A stretch of DNA of 64,000 nucleotides from Neolewinella persica DSM 23188 (GTDB taxonomy: Bacteria; Bacteroidota; Bacteroidia; Chitinophagales; Saprospiraceae), in contig NZ_KB890422.1 in NCBI RefSeq assembly GCF_000373105.1, positions 80,206 to 144,205 of the forward strand, given 5' to 3'. The notes below the pieces were generated by a model. The model saw only the letters and a list, made by a program, of their open reading frames with translations, was not told where the DNA came from and ran no database searches. The position numbers and the translations under genes are program-made. Positions 53,544 through 61,483 of the stretch are shown here, in pieces. Within the stretch, counting starts at the first letter, position 1. Each line of letters opens with the position of its first letter.

Positions 53544-54263
53544 CTAATCCAACCCTGGCAGCAAAACATTTTTAACGTAGGCAAACTCAGGTTCCAGCTT
53601 CAGTGCTTGCAGGTAAGTCATCCGGGCAGCCTGGGTGTCTCCTGTTTTGGCCTGGGCCTGGCCCAGAAGGGCAAGGGTTTGGAGGTGGAACCAGTCGCAG
53701 GAGGCCTGATCGGCTGGTGCGGTGGCTGCAGCAGCTTTGAGGTGCTCCACAGCTTTTTGCGGATCTCCGCCCCAGGTGGTGGGGGTATAGAAAAGGTACG
53801 AGCCGAGGCAGTATTGGGCTTCCTGGCTGGTAGGACCAAAATTGACGCCCTTGGCGGCGTATTTGTTGGCTTTGCTGCCGTACAACATCCCCTTCATTGG
53901 AGATTGTGCAATGAGCATGCCCAGGTAAGCGCTGTATAAACCATGAGCCGCGGGGTGTTTTTTGTCGGTTTTCCAGAACTCGTCCAGGGAGGCTTCCATT
54001 AGGTCCAGATAGGTGGTCAGGTGTTCGTCGCTCTGGTGGGCCATGGCGGCTCCGGCGGCACCAAAGGCAAGACGGGCAGTCGATAACTGGTTGTCGGGGG
54101 TGTCAGGCAAAGCATGGGCGGTGGCGAGTACTTTATCCCAGTCATCGAGGTCATTATTCAGGTAGGCCTTGCGGGCTTCGGTCTGGAGGGTAGCTTGTTG
54201 GTCGCACTGGGCGCGGCCGCTGGTGCAGGCAATAAGTACAAGGAGCAAAGTGAGGTAGAGCAT
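53544..54263 (-). CDS. Exported TPR-like protein
   Basis: This 239-residue protein runs from the ATG at 54263, giving the signal peptide MLYLTLLLVLIACTSGRAQ; an in-frame codon 54 bp upstream is less likely. The mature part is helical and resembles tetratricopeptide repeats (ARKAYLNNDLDDWDKVLATAHAL, PQKAVEHLKAAAATAPADQASCDWFHLQTLALLGQAQAKTGDTQAARMTYLQALKLEPEFAYVKNVL). It would be periplasmic or on the outer membrane. Its role is unknown. The TonB receptor gene lies downstream on the same strand, 212 bp away, so co-expression is possible. A two-component system lies divergently upstream. Confidence 0.75.
   Translation of the reverse strand: MLYLTLLLVLIACTSGRAQCDQQATLQTEARKAYLNNDLDDWDKVLATAHALPDTPDNQLSTARLAFGAAGAAMAHQSDEHLTTYLDLMEASLDEFWKTDKKHPAAHGLYSAYLGMLIAQSPMKGMLYGSKANKYAAKGVNFGPTSQEAQYCLGSYLFYTPTTWGGDPQKAVEHLKAAAATAPADQASCDWFHLQTLALLGQAQAKTGDTQAARMTYLQALKLEPEFAYVKNVLLPGLD
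54210..54248 (-). repeat. Dispersed bipartite element, copy 16, coding a signal peptide
   Basis: The core GGCGCGGCCGCTGGTGCA (54210-54227, 17 of 18) and distal box AAGGAGCAA (54240-54248). In the TPR gene it encodes LLVLIACTSGRAQ, the signal-peptide end, in the same frame as copy 15. Confidence 0.65.
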
Positions 54264-54377
54264 GGCTTGGTTGTTTACGGTGATGAAGGAATTACTTTCA
54301 AGAAGCAGGGAATTCATCCGTAGTCAAAATCATCTTGTCGGGTGCCGGGAATTCATTGATGAATGGCACTTTTACCG

Positions 54378-54410
54378 TTCATCAAGCAATTTTGCCGATT
54401 CGTCAAGTAA
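54378..54410 (+). promoter_or_regulatory. Candidate LytTR-type binding site (21-bp-spaced direct repeats)
   Basis: TTCATCAAGCAA (54378-54389) and TTCGTCAAGTAA (54399-54410) are direct repeats whose starts lie exactly 21 bp apart, two DNA turns. LytTR-type response regulators usually bind two imperfect direct repeats with about this spacing. A related TTCATCAAT lies in reverse near 54356. The sites sit immediately upstream of the sensor gene, which suggests autoregulation. Confidence 0.45.
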
Positions 54411-54413
54411 GTC

Positions 54414-55538
54414 ATGAAATCGATAAATTGGTTCATGGTCTGGCTGGTTCGTTCCTTACCTTCGGGTGTGGCCAAATCACAAACTATAATTCCTAAGGAG
54501 CAATCCTTCCCTTACGTGCTACGTCGCGGACCGCTGGCAGACCTGGCATTCTGGTTGCTGTACGGTATGTTTTGGCACCTGGTATTTTCTCCGGAAACAT
54601 TAGTGTGGCCCAACCTCATCATTTCGGGAATACTAACTTTTTGGCAGGCCACCGCCACTTACCTGCATCATTACTACCTGCTCCGCCCCAGAACCAATGG
54701 CTTGATCTCCCTGCCCTTGTATGTCCTTGGCGTAATGTTGCTGATCACCGTCTGTTCGGTTTTAAGTGGCCTTGAAATTTATGCCTTCTTTGCCGCCGTC
54801 TTGGGCGAGAAGTCCACTGGAGTCTTTGTCCAGGGGTTCTGGAATTACTGGTCTGGCGCCATCTTGGGTGGCATGACCATGGCCGTGGCCCTGACCGGCG
54901 CCATCTATCTATTCGGCCGACGGCGCGAACAGGAAAAACGGGAACGCGAACTGGAGCACGACCGGACGCAGACGGAACTGGCCTTCCTGCGCGGGCAGCT
55001 CAACCCTCATTTTCTGTTTAATGCCCTCAACAGCATCTACGTGTTGATCCCCCGGAGCCCGGATAAGGCGCAGGAAGCATTGAGCGGTTTCTCAGACTTG
55101 CTGCGCTACCAGTTGTACCGGTCGGAAGAAGCATTGGTACCCCTTGCCGAGGAACTGGACCAGCTGCAACAATTCATTGACCTTAGCCGGCTGCGCCTGG
55201 AAGAAGACTTTGTGTTCGCCCTGGAAACACCCGCCGGTTTGAAGGAACAGCAAGTCCCACCGATGTTGCTGTTACCACTGTTGGAAAACGCGGTTAAATA
55301 CGGTCCCGCTCAGGGGGGCAGAATAGTCGGCACCTGTAAGGCAGATGCCGGACGACTGAAGTTTACGCTGACGAACCGGATTGGCCAGCAGGTTTTACAA
55401 ACCGATCCTATGGCGAGCGGAATTGGGCTAACCAATATCCGCCGGAGGTTAGCGTTGCTTTTTCCTGGAAATCACCAGTTGGAGACTTCTAAGCAGCAGG
55501 AGCACTTTACCGTAAACCTTGAAATACCCCTCGCTTGA
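54414..55538 (+). CDS. LytS-type sensor histidine kinase
   Basis: This 374-residue membrane sensor has four predicted transmembrane segments (about 41-58, 63-87, 98-120, 143-169), a helical linker, and the His_kinase/HATPase module. The phospho-acceptor is His199 in LRGQLNPHFLFNALNSIY. The ATPase has LLLPLLENAVKYG (N-box) and GIGLTNIRRRLALLF (G-box). It should phosphorylate the response regulator encoded immediately downstream, whose start overlaps its stop by 4 bp. The signal sensed is unknown. The start at 54414 precedes about 40 residues without obvious function, so a later start is possible. Confidence 0.92.
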   Translation: MKSINWFMVWLVRSLPSGVAKSQTIIPKEQSFPYVLRRGPLADLAFWLLYGMFWHLVFSPETLVWPNLIISGILTFWQATATYLHHYYLLRPRTNGLISLPLYVLGVMLLITVCSVLSGLEIYAFFAAVLGEKSTGVFVQGFWNYWSGAILGGMTMAVALTGAIYLFGRRREQEKRERELEHDRTQTELAFLRGQLNPHFLFNALNSIYVLIPRSPDKAQEALSGFSDLLRYQLYRSEEALVPLAEELDQLQQFIDLSRLRLEEDFVFALETPAGLKEQQVPPMLLLPLLENAVKYGPAQGGRIVGTCKADAGRLKFTLTNRIGQQVLQTDPMASGIGLTNIRRRLALLFPGNHQLETSKQQEHFTVNLEIPLA

Positions 55539-56281
55539 AAAACACCGTTCGCACACTGATCGTCGATGATGAACCCCTGGCAAGAACCGGACTGAGTGAC
55601 TACGTGGGGCGGGTAGACTTCCTGACCGAGGCCGGCCAGGCCCGGGATGGTATGGAGGCCTTGTCTATGATCGAAACCCAGGACATTGACCTGCTGCTGC
55701 TTGATGTGCAAATGCCCGGCCTGAGTGGCACTGAGTTGGTTCAAAGCCTGCAGCGTCCGCCCGCAGTCATCTTTACTACGGCGCATCCCGGTTTTGCGGT
55801 GGAAGGCTTTGAACTGAACGCACTTGATTATTTGCTGAAGCCTATCTCTTTTCCCCGGTTCCTTAAGGCAGTGCTCAAGGCCCGGAACAAACTGTTGCCG
55901 GGTGCCAGCCCTGCTCCATTAACTTTCCCTGCACCTGCGGCCTCGCCTGAACATACTGTCCCTGAAGACCTCTTCATCAGAGAAGAAGGCCGTGTGGAAC
56001 GCCTGCTGCTGAAGGACATCCTCTACGCAGAAAGCATGCAGAATTATTGCCGGATCCATACCGTGCACGGCAGCCATCTGCCGCTGTTGCCGCTAAAGGA
56101 ACTCTTGAGCGCGCTGCCAGCCGATGACTTCTTTCAGGTTCACCGCTCTTACCTTATTAACCTGAAGGCGGTTGATGCGATTGTAGGAAATCAGGTGCGG
56201 ATCGGAACGCAGTTACTACCCATTAGCCGGCCTAATCGGGAGGAGTTGGAACGGCGATTGGTGGGGGATCGGTTGCTGTAG
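55535..56281 (+). CDS. LytTR-family response regulator
   Basis: This 248-residue regulator begins with a TTG codon overlapping the kinase stop (TTGA). The receiver domain has VDDEPLA and the phosphorylation site Asp57 (LLLLDVQMPG), then VIFTTAHPGFAVEGFELNALDYLLKPISF. After a Pro/Ala-rich linker (about 127-143) the LytTR DNA-binding domain follows (LFIREEGRVERLLLKDILYAESMQNYCRIHTVHG, FFQVHRSYLINLKAVDAIVGNQVRI). The linker is encoded by a dispersed element. Targets may include its own operon through the direct repeats at 54378-54410, and possibly the divergent TPR/TonB genes. Confidence 0.93.
   Translation: MKNTVRTLIVDDEPLARTGLSDYVGRVDFLTEAGQARDGMEALSMIETQDIDLLLLDVQMPGLSGTELVQSLQRPPAVIFTTAHPGFAVEGFELNALDYLLKPISFPRFLKAVLKARNKLLPGASPAPLTFPAPAASPEHTVPEDLFIREEGRVERLLLKDILYAESMQNYCRIHTVHGSHLPLLPLKELLSALPADDFFQVHRSYLINLKAVDAIVGNQVRIGTQLLPISRPNREELERRLVGDRLL
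55912..55947 (+). repeat. Dispersed bipartite element, copy 17, in the response-regulator linker
   Basis: TGCTCC (55912-55917) and TGCACCTGCGGCCTCGCC (55930-55947, 17 of 18). It codes PAPLTFPAPAASP, the linker between receiver and LytTR domain. Confidence 0.65.
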
Positions 56282-56507
56282 GCGTATCCCTTTATTAAGG
56301 GTCTACAACGACACCTGTTTTCCAAAACCCGTCGGATGGTTGGCTTGGCCGTCCGACAAATCCTTTTGGCCTGGCGAAGCCGGACAAAAGTTTGTCTGCC
56401 AGCTAATTTTATAACACTACTACTTCCAATAATTCATTCGTCCTCCAAGAGGAAGTGAGGTAGTTTGCGCCTAAACTGTGTTTTAATGACACGAAAAGGT
56501 TTCAATA

Positions 56508-56539
56508 TTGCCAGTATTACCCAAAAAGCCCTAAACTTG
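56508..56539 (+). promoter_or_regulatory. Bacteroidota-type promoter of the SDR gene
   Basis: TTG (56508-56510), then 21 bp, then TAAACTTG (56532-56539), fits TTTG-N19-21-TAnnTTTG well. It lies 21 bp before the ATG at 56561, which supports that start over an in-frame codon at 56465. Confidence 0.65.
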
Positions 56540-56560
56540 CACAAACCAACCCCCGAAAAC

Positions 56561-57376
56561 ATGTCCAATCTTACCGCAAACCTAACTGGCCACGTAGCCG
56601 TATTAACCGGCGGAGCCGGTGTCCTGGGTATGGCAATGGCCCATGCCTTGTCTCAATCAGGCGCGAAGGTGGCGCTGCTCAGCCGGACCAAATCAAAGCT
56701 GGAGACAGCGTGTAAGGAGCTAACGAAAGCTTCCGGTAACCCAACCCTGGCACTTTCCTGTGACGTTACCGACGAAGACTCTCTGCGCGAAGCATTGGCG
56801 GAATTGAAATCCACCTGGGGGCGCCCCACCATCCTGGTCAATGCCGCCGGCGGCAACCGCGCTGGTGCCACCGTAATGCCAGCGGCCGACCTCTTCGCCA
56901 CTTCTGCCGCCGATTGGCGCTCCGTCATCGATCTCAACCTGATGGGCACCGTTTTACCCAGTATTATCTTCGGCCAGGCGATGACCGAAGGTGGTAGTAT
57001 CATCAATATCTCCAGCATGGCCGCTGATCGGCCGCTGACCAGGGTAGGGGGCTACTCCGCCTCCAAGGCCGCCGTCGATAACTTTACCGGCTGGCTCGGC
57101 GCCGAACTCGCCCAACGTTACGACGGCAAACTACGCGTCAACGCCATCGCCCCCGGCTTCTTCATCGCCGACCAAAACCGCGCCCTGCTCATGAACGAAG
57201 ACGGTACGCCCACCGCACGTGGCAAACAGGTCCTCGATCAAACCCCGATGGGCCGCTTTGGTGAACCGGAAGAACTACAGGGGGCGTTGCTTTTCCTGGC
57301 TTCCGATGCTTCAAGCTTTGTTACCGGTACGGTGGTTCGTGTGGATGGGGGGTTCTCTAATTTTGCGGGGCTATAG
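56561..57376 (+). CDS. Short-chain dehydrogenase/reductase (D-mannonate oxidoreductase-like)
   Basis: This 271-residue NAD(P)-dependent oxidoreductase begins at the ATG at 56561, supported by the promoter just upstream; the frame opens earlier but would include the promoter. The Rossmann motif is TGGAGVLGMAMA, followed by LVNAAGGN, ISSMAAD and the catalytic Tyr165 and Lys169 in GGYSASKAAVDNF. The C-terminal segment GRFGEPEELQGALLFLASDASSFVTGTVVRVDGGFSNFAGL is like the SDR called D-mannonate oxidoreductase (fructuronate reductase) in Bacteroidota. The substrate is not proven. No uxuA or kdgK is adjacent. Confidence 0.88.
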   Translation: MSNLTANLTGHVAVLTGGAGVLGMAMAHALSQSGAKVALLSRTKSKLETACKELTKASGNPTLALSCDVTDEDSLREALAELKSTWGRPTILVNAAGGNRAGATVMPAADLFATSAADWRSVIDLNLMGTVLPSIIFGQAMTEGGSIINISSMAADRPLTRVGGYSASKAAVDNFTGWLGAELAQRYDGKLRVNAIAPGFFIADQNRALLMNEDGTPTARGKQVLDQTPMGRFGEPEELQGALLFLASDASSFVTGTVVRVDGGFSNFAGL

Positions 57377-57552
57377 GCCGGAGGCCTAAAGTAGGCGAAA
57401 ACTCGCTCCGCTCGTTTTCTTAATAGACGGCCTTGGGCTTTGATAGAAGATAAATTGATAGGGTTGCCGCAAGAGTCAGCTCGCTGCGCTTGAGGAGGTA
57501 GCCTGAAACTTACTACGATTTCTTTCTGCTTAGAAAGAGCAACAATAAAGCA

Positions 57553-57583
57553 TTTTATTATGGAGTAATAAATTCTATATTTG
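57553..57583 (+). promoter_or_regulatory. Promoter of the EAD module
   Basis: TTTT (57553-57556), 19 bp, then TATATTTG (57576-57583) fits the Bacteroidota promoter consensus, with the -7 box exact. It lies 22 bp before the ATG at 57606. Confidence 0.6.
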
Positions 57584-57605
57584 TTGCACAACAAACCACC
57601 TGGAT

Positions 57606-58808
57606 ATGACCCCAAAAGAAATTAGAAAAGCTATTGAGCTGGATCGTATGGACGAAGCTATTGAGGGGTTACGTATTTGGGGGGATAATTCGGGGGATAG
57701 ATTATTGCAAAGTCAGACCATACAACTTGCCGGGCGCTGGAACAGTCTAAAGGGGCAAGAAATTAGCGGGATATTATCAAATGCTGAAGCAGGCATAGCA
57801 CGCGCCAGGATCAGGGCCGCAATTTTATCACTTACCAAAGATGATGGAACGGATCCCGGGTATATGCCCAAGCCAATCGTTCCGCAGCCCTCGCCTCAAC
57901 TGGCTCCTGTCCTCCCCCCAGTGGTGCCGCTAGCCCCCTCTGAGGTGACTCCTCCGACCCCGCCAAAACCTGACCCAGTACTGGGGCCCAGGCCTTCGCA
58001 TTCAGGAGATAAAAACAACCAGGTTGCTGGTATTGTGGGGGTGGTATTCATTGCTCTTGCTGCCCTTTTAGCTGTATTGATTAATTGCCCTACCTCTTTC
58101 CAATACTGGATATTCATGACCATTCTTGCGCTGGGCGCTGGAATGGTGGCTTATTTGATTTCGGGAGCCATTAAGGTTATCAAAATTAAAGGTGCGGAAG
58201 GGGTAGGTGGATTTGCTGTTTTTATTCTTGTCCTTTTCCTCCAGCCATTACAGCTCATAAGCACCGATGATGGATGTAATGCCACGGAGCCTTTTACCAT
58301 GACGCTTGCGCTGCAGGCGGATAAGCCGAACCCTGCTTATCCGGATTATGAAGCCAGTGTTAATAATATCCAACTTTGGACCGGTAACGAATATCGTACC
58401 GGGGACGTAAACTCAAACCTGGTGGTAGACTTTAAAAATATGCCGCCACCGATTTTGAATAAGCACACCCAGCTGCGGTTGCTTAAACCGGAAACTTCTC
58501 CCTGGAAACTGGCGATGGACAGTGTTTTGGTGAAGCCTAGCGGACAGCAAATTAGATTGGTGCCTAGCGGGATGCTCGGAAAGCTTGAGGGAAGGGTAAG
58601 AGATAAGGAATCAAAACCGCTTGCCGGAGCCATTATTCGGTATAATTCACTGTCAGACACCGCTGATGTCAGCGGACGATTCCAGCTAGAGATCCCACTG
58701 AAGCTTCAGCGGGAATCGTATCCCGTCGAAGTGACGGCCACTGGGTTTAAGGTGCAGCGGTTGGATGCCTACAGTCATTCGGAAGTTGAGGTGGTAATGG
58801 AGAAGTAA
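57606..58808 (+). CDS. Effector-associated-domain (EAD11-like) membrane protein with CarboxypepD_reg-like tail
   Basis: This 400-residue protein has an unusual order. Residues 1-80 look like an effector-associated domain of the EAD11 type: short helices with DRMDEAIEGLRIW, then QTIQLAGRWNSLKGQEISG and ILSNAEAGIARARIRAAILSL, the Q-x-I-x-L-x-x-R-x-N-x-L...G-x-[IL]-S-N pattern. A proline-rich linker (about 84-137) follows, then three membrane helices (about 140-162, 170-190, 198-217). With three helices the N-terminus would be inside and the remainder outside. The outside part (about 220-320) is beta-rich. The end (about 325-400, LEGRVRDKESKPLAGAIIRYN, VDVSGRF-like strand) is a CarboxypepD_reg-like fold. 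EADs are adaptor domains in NTPase and protease conflict systems, where matching EADs bring effectors together. No effector enzyme is seen here. The next gene starts 10 bp later. Confidence 0.75.
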   Translation: MTPKEIRKAIELDRMDEAIEGLRIWGDNSGDRLLQSQTIQLAGRWNSLKGQEISGILSNAEAGIARARIRAAILSLTKDDGTDPGYMPKPIVPQPSPQLAPVLPPVVPLAPSEVTPPTPPKPDPVLGPRPSHSGDKNNQVAGIVGVVFIALAALLAVLINCPTSFQYWIFMTILALGAGMVAYLISGAIKVIKIKGAEGVGGFAVFILVLFLQPLQLISTDDGCNATEPFTMTLALQADKPNPAYPDYEASVNNIQLWTGNEYRTGDVNSNLVVDFKNMPPPILNKHTQLRLLKPETSPWKLAMDSVLVKPSGQQIRLVPSGMLGKLEGRVRDKESKPLAGAIIRYNSLSDTADVSGRFQLEIPLKLQRESYPVEVTATGFKVQRLDAYSHSEVEVVMEK

Positions 58809-58818
58809 ACTTAATGCT

Positions 58819-61437
58819 ATGCGACTGTGCTTAATACTTTGTTTGTTTTTCTCTCAAGTGCAAGCACAGACACTGCGGGGGATGGTGGTTGATCGATCAG
58901 ATGACTCGGCGGTGCTACCAGACGTGAAACTCACGCCTCTTACGGGTGGAGACAACTATAAAATCACGAACTCAAAGGGAGAGTTTTCCTTTTTCTTTCC
59001 CGGAGTAAAAGCTGGTGAGCTCATCGAATTAATGGTGGAGATCGAAGGGTATGTTCTGCTTGGGCCATATGAAAAGCTGTGCCGGGTGAATATGCCTAAT
59101 GCTGATGACGCCGAACTGGTAAAAATAGCAGCGGTAAGAGAAGAGGTTTATCGTAACCTTGAAGCGGACTACGTCGGGGCCATCGAAAAACAATTGAAAA
59201 GGGCGGAGGACAAACGTTCAAGACTAATTGCCCGACTTTCAGAAGCCACCTTGGCGGAAGACGAACGGCGGAACCTTTCCGCAACCATTTCCCAACAGAG
59301 CGATGAGATTACCAAGCTGCGTAACAGTAAGGAGGAGCTGGCGAAACGGTTGGCCCAGATTGACCTTGAGGCTGCCTCCGAATTTGCCCGGGCAGCCTTA
59401 CGTAAATTTCAGGAGGAGGGGGATGTGAACACAGCATTAGAGCTTATGTCTGCAGAAAAGACGGATGCGTTTTGGGAGAATATGCTTAGGCAGGAGGAAA
59501 AGATTAAGCAGGCGCGGGAGCAGGGGGTGGAGAATTATATGATTCGGGCGCGGTTGTTGGAAACTGATTTGAATTTTGGCGAGGCGAAGAAGAGTTATTT
59601 AGCTGCGTTGGAGCGGGATAGTACCGATTTTCCTAATTGGTTTGAGGCTGCTTACTTCTTAGCAAAACAGCGCGATTTTACAAAAGCTATTACATTGAAT
59701 AAATATGCTTTAAGATTATCAGCAACGTTTCATGAACGATCTAATATTTTTAATAACCTAGGTAATTTGTATTTTGAAAATCAACAGATGAATGAGGCGG
59801 AAGCTGCATATGATGAAGCGGTTGATATACGCCGTGAGTTGGTTAAATTAAATCGAAAAGTGTACTTGTCTGATTTATCCGCTTCTTTAAACAACCTTGG
59901 TCTTTTGTACTATGCAACTCAACGAAGTAAGGAGGCGGAAACTGCATATGATGAAGCGGTTATTTTTCGTCGTGAGTTGGTGAAATCAAATCGAATAGTA
60001 TACTTACCTGATTTATCAACTTCGTTGAATAACCTTGGTCTTTTAAACCAAAAAAATCATCGAATGAAGGAAGCGGAAGCTGCGTATGGTGAAGCTGTTG
60101 TTCTATACCGAGAGTTGGTAAAGACAAATCGATTCGGCTATTTGCCTAATTTAGCGAGTTCTTTAAGTAATCTTGGCAATTTTTACAGTGAGAGACAACG
60201 AATGAAGGAGGCGGAAGCTGTGCATAATGAGGCTATTGCGATTTTTCGGGAGCTAGTAAAAACAAACCGATTACCATATTTACCCGATTTAGCAAAGTCT
60301 TTAAATAACCTTGGTCTTTTGTACTTTGCTACTCAACGGAGTAAGGAGGCGGAAGCTGTGTATGATGAAGCTGTTGCAATTTTCCAAGAGTTAGTAAAAA
60401 TAAATCAGCTATATAACCTTCCTGATTTAGCGAAGTCTTTAATTAATTGTGGTAATTTATATAGGCATAGTCAACGAATAGAAGAGGCAGAAATTTCGTA
60501 TAACGAAGCGATTACTATTCTCAAGGAGTTGGCTAATACGAACCGATTGGCGCACTTACCTGACTTAGGAAATTCCCTATATAATCTTGGGAATTTATAT
60601 TATGAGAGCCAGCGGATGAATGAAGCGGAGGCTACCTACGAAAAGGCTGTTGCGATTTTCCGAGAGTTAAGATGGCAGAATCGGTTGGCGTACTTGCCTA
60701 ATTTGGCGAGTTCATTATATAATCTTGGTTTTGTATATATATCTAGTCAGCGGATGAAAGAGGCAGAATCTGCGTACGTTGAAGTTATGGAGATGTACCG
60801 AGAATTAATAAAGACCGATCAAATTAGATACCTAGCTAACTTAGCAAGCACTTTAAACAAATTGGGCCTTATTAGTGAACGTACTGGCTATTTTTTTAAG
60901 GCAATGAAGTATTACGATGAAAGTTTAAACCTCTATTTAGAAGAGGAGGACAAAAAGTCTTTAGGATCAAAAGATGGCACTAGACTTGTATTGGGAAATT
61001 TAATGGTAACGAAAAACTTGCTTATAGACAGGAACGATTACGAAGGAATTTATGAGGCAGGCAGGATAATCAGCAATGGCTGGGACAAAATACAAACATT
61101 TGATAAAAAATACCTTCCTAGCGCCGCTCAAGCAAAAGGAGAACTAGCCAGGTACACCCTATTCGCCCAAAAGCACCCCGAGGCACTTATCGCCGCAAAA
61201 GAAGCTTTAGTGCTAGACCCCACCCAAACCTGGATCAACACCAACCTCGCCCTGGCTCACCTACTCAATCACAACCGGAAAGAAGCTAAAGCCATCTACC
61301 TGGAATTCAAAGACCAGCCCTATCCCCAAGACGAGTCCAAAACATTCCGCGACATATTCCTCGCCGATTTGGCGGAGCTTGCGGCTGTGGGTATATTTCC
61401 GGAAGACTATGAGGAGATAGGAAGGTGGTTAGAATAG
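58819..61437 (+). CDS. Exported CarboxypepD_reg-coiled-coil-TPR protein 1
   Basis: This 872-residue protein has a signal peptide (1-17, ending VQAQ). An N-terminal CarboxypepD_reg-like domain (about 18-100, LRGMVVDRSDDSAVLPDVKLTPL, GEFSFFFPGVKAGELIELMVEIEGY) is followed by a coiled coil (about 108-190). A helical region comes next, then about nine TPR units of exactly 46 residues (about 310-720) with the consensus YLPDLA-x-SLNNLG-x-LY-x-x-QRMKEAEAAYDEAV-x-I-x-RELVK-x-NR. The unit length of 138 bp and the high similarity point to recent expansion. The C-terminus is helical and TPR-like. It is probably periplasmic, translated with the EAD11-like protein, and may bind its outside domain through the shared CarboxypepD_reg fold; that contact is inferred. 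Confidence 0.8.
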   Translation: MRLCLILCLFFSQVQAQTLRGMVVDRSDDSAVLPDVKLTPLTGGDNYKITNSKGEFSFFFPGVKAGELIELMVEIEGYVLLGPYEKLCRVNMPNADDAELVKIAAVREEVYRNLEADYVGAIEKQLKRAEDKRSRLIARLSEATLAEDERRNLSATISQQSDEITKLRNSKEELAKRLAQIDLEAASEFARAALRKFQEEGDVNTALELMSAEKTDAFWENMLRQEEKIKQAREQGVENYMIRARLLETDLNFGEAKKSYLAALERDSTDFPNWFEAAYFLAKQRDFTKAITLNKYALRLSATFHERSNIFNNLGNLYFENQQMNEAEAAYDEAVDIRRELVKLNRKVYLSDLSASLNNLGLLYYATQRSKEAETAYDEAVIFRRELVKSNRIVYLPDLSTSLNNLGLLNQKNHRMKEAEAAYGEAVVLYRELVKTNRFGYLPNLASSLSNLGNFYSERQRMKEAEAVHNEAIAIFRELVKTNRLPYLPDLAKSLNNLGLLYFATQRSKEAEAVYDEAVAIFQELVKINQLYNLPDLAKSLINCGNLYRHSQRIEEAEISYNEAITILKELANTNRLAHLPDLGNSLYNLGNLYYESQRMNEAEATYEKAVAIFRELRWQNRLAYLPNLASSLYNLGFVYISSQRMKEAESAYVEVMEMYRELIKTDQIRYLANLASTLNKLGLISERTGYFFKAMKYYDESLNLYLEEEDKKSLGSKDGTRLVLGNLMVTKNLLIDRNDYEGIYEAGRIISNGWDKIQTFDKKYLPSAAQAKGELARYTLFAQKHPEALIAAKEALVLDPTQTWINTNLALAHLLNHNRKEAKAIYLEFKDQPYPQDESKTFRDIFLADLAELAAVGIFPEDYEEIGRWLE
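59722..60980 (+). repeat. 138-bp tandem repeat coding TPR units
   Basis: Nine or so tandem units of 138 bp each encode a 46-residue TPR. Unit starts (VYLSDL, VYLPDL, GYLPNL, PYLPDL and so on) fall every 138 bp from about 59860. Units differ mainly at third codon positions and in a few loop residues. The last units are more diverged. Confidence 0.8.
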
Positions 61438-61483
61438 GGAGGCAAAAAACGAGCAATGAAGCTCAATTACATATCCCCCTCAC

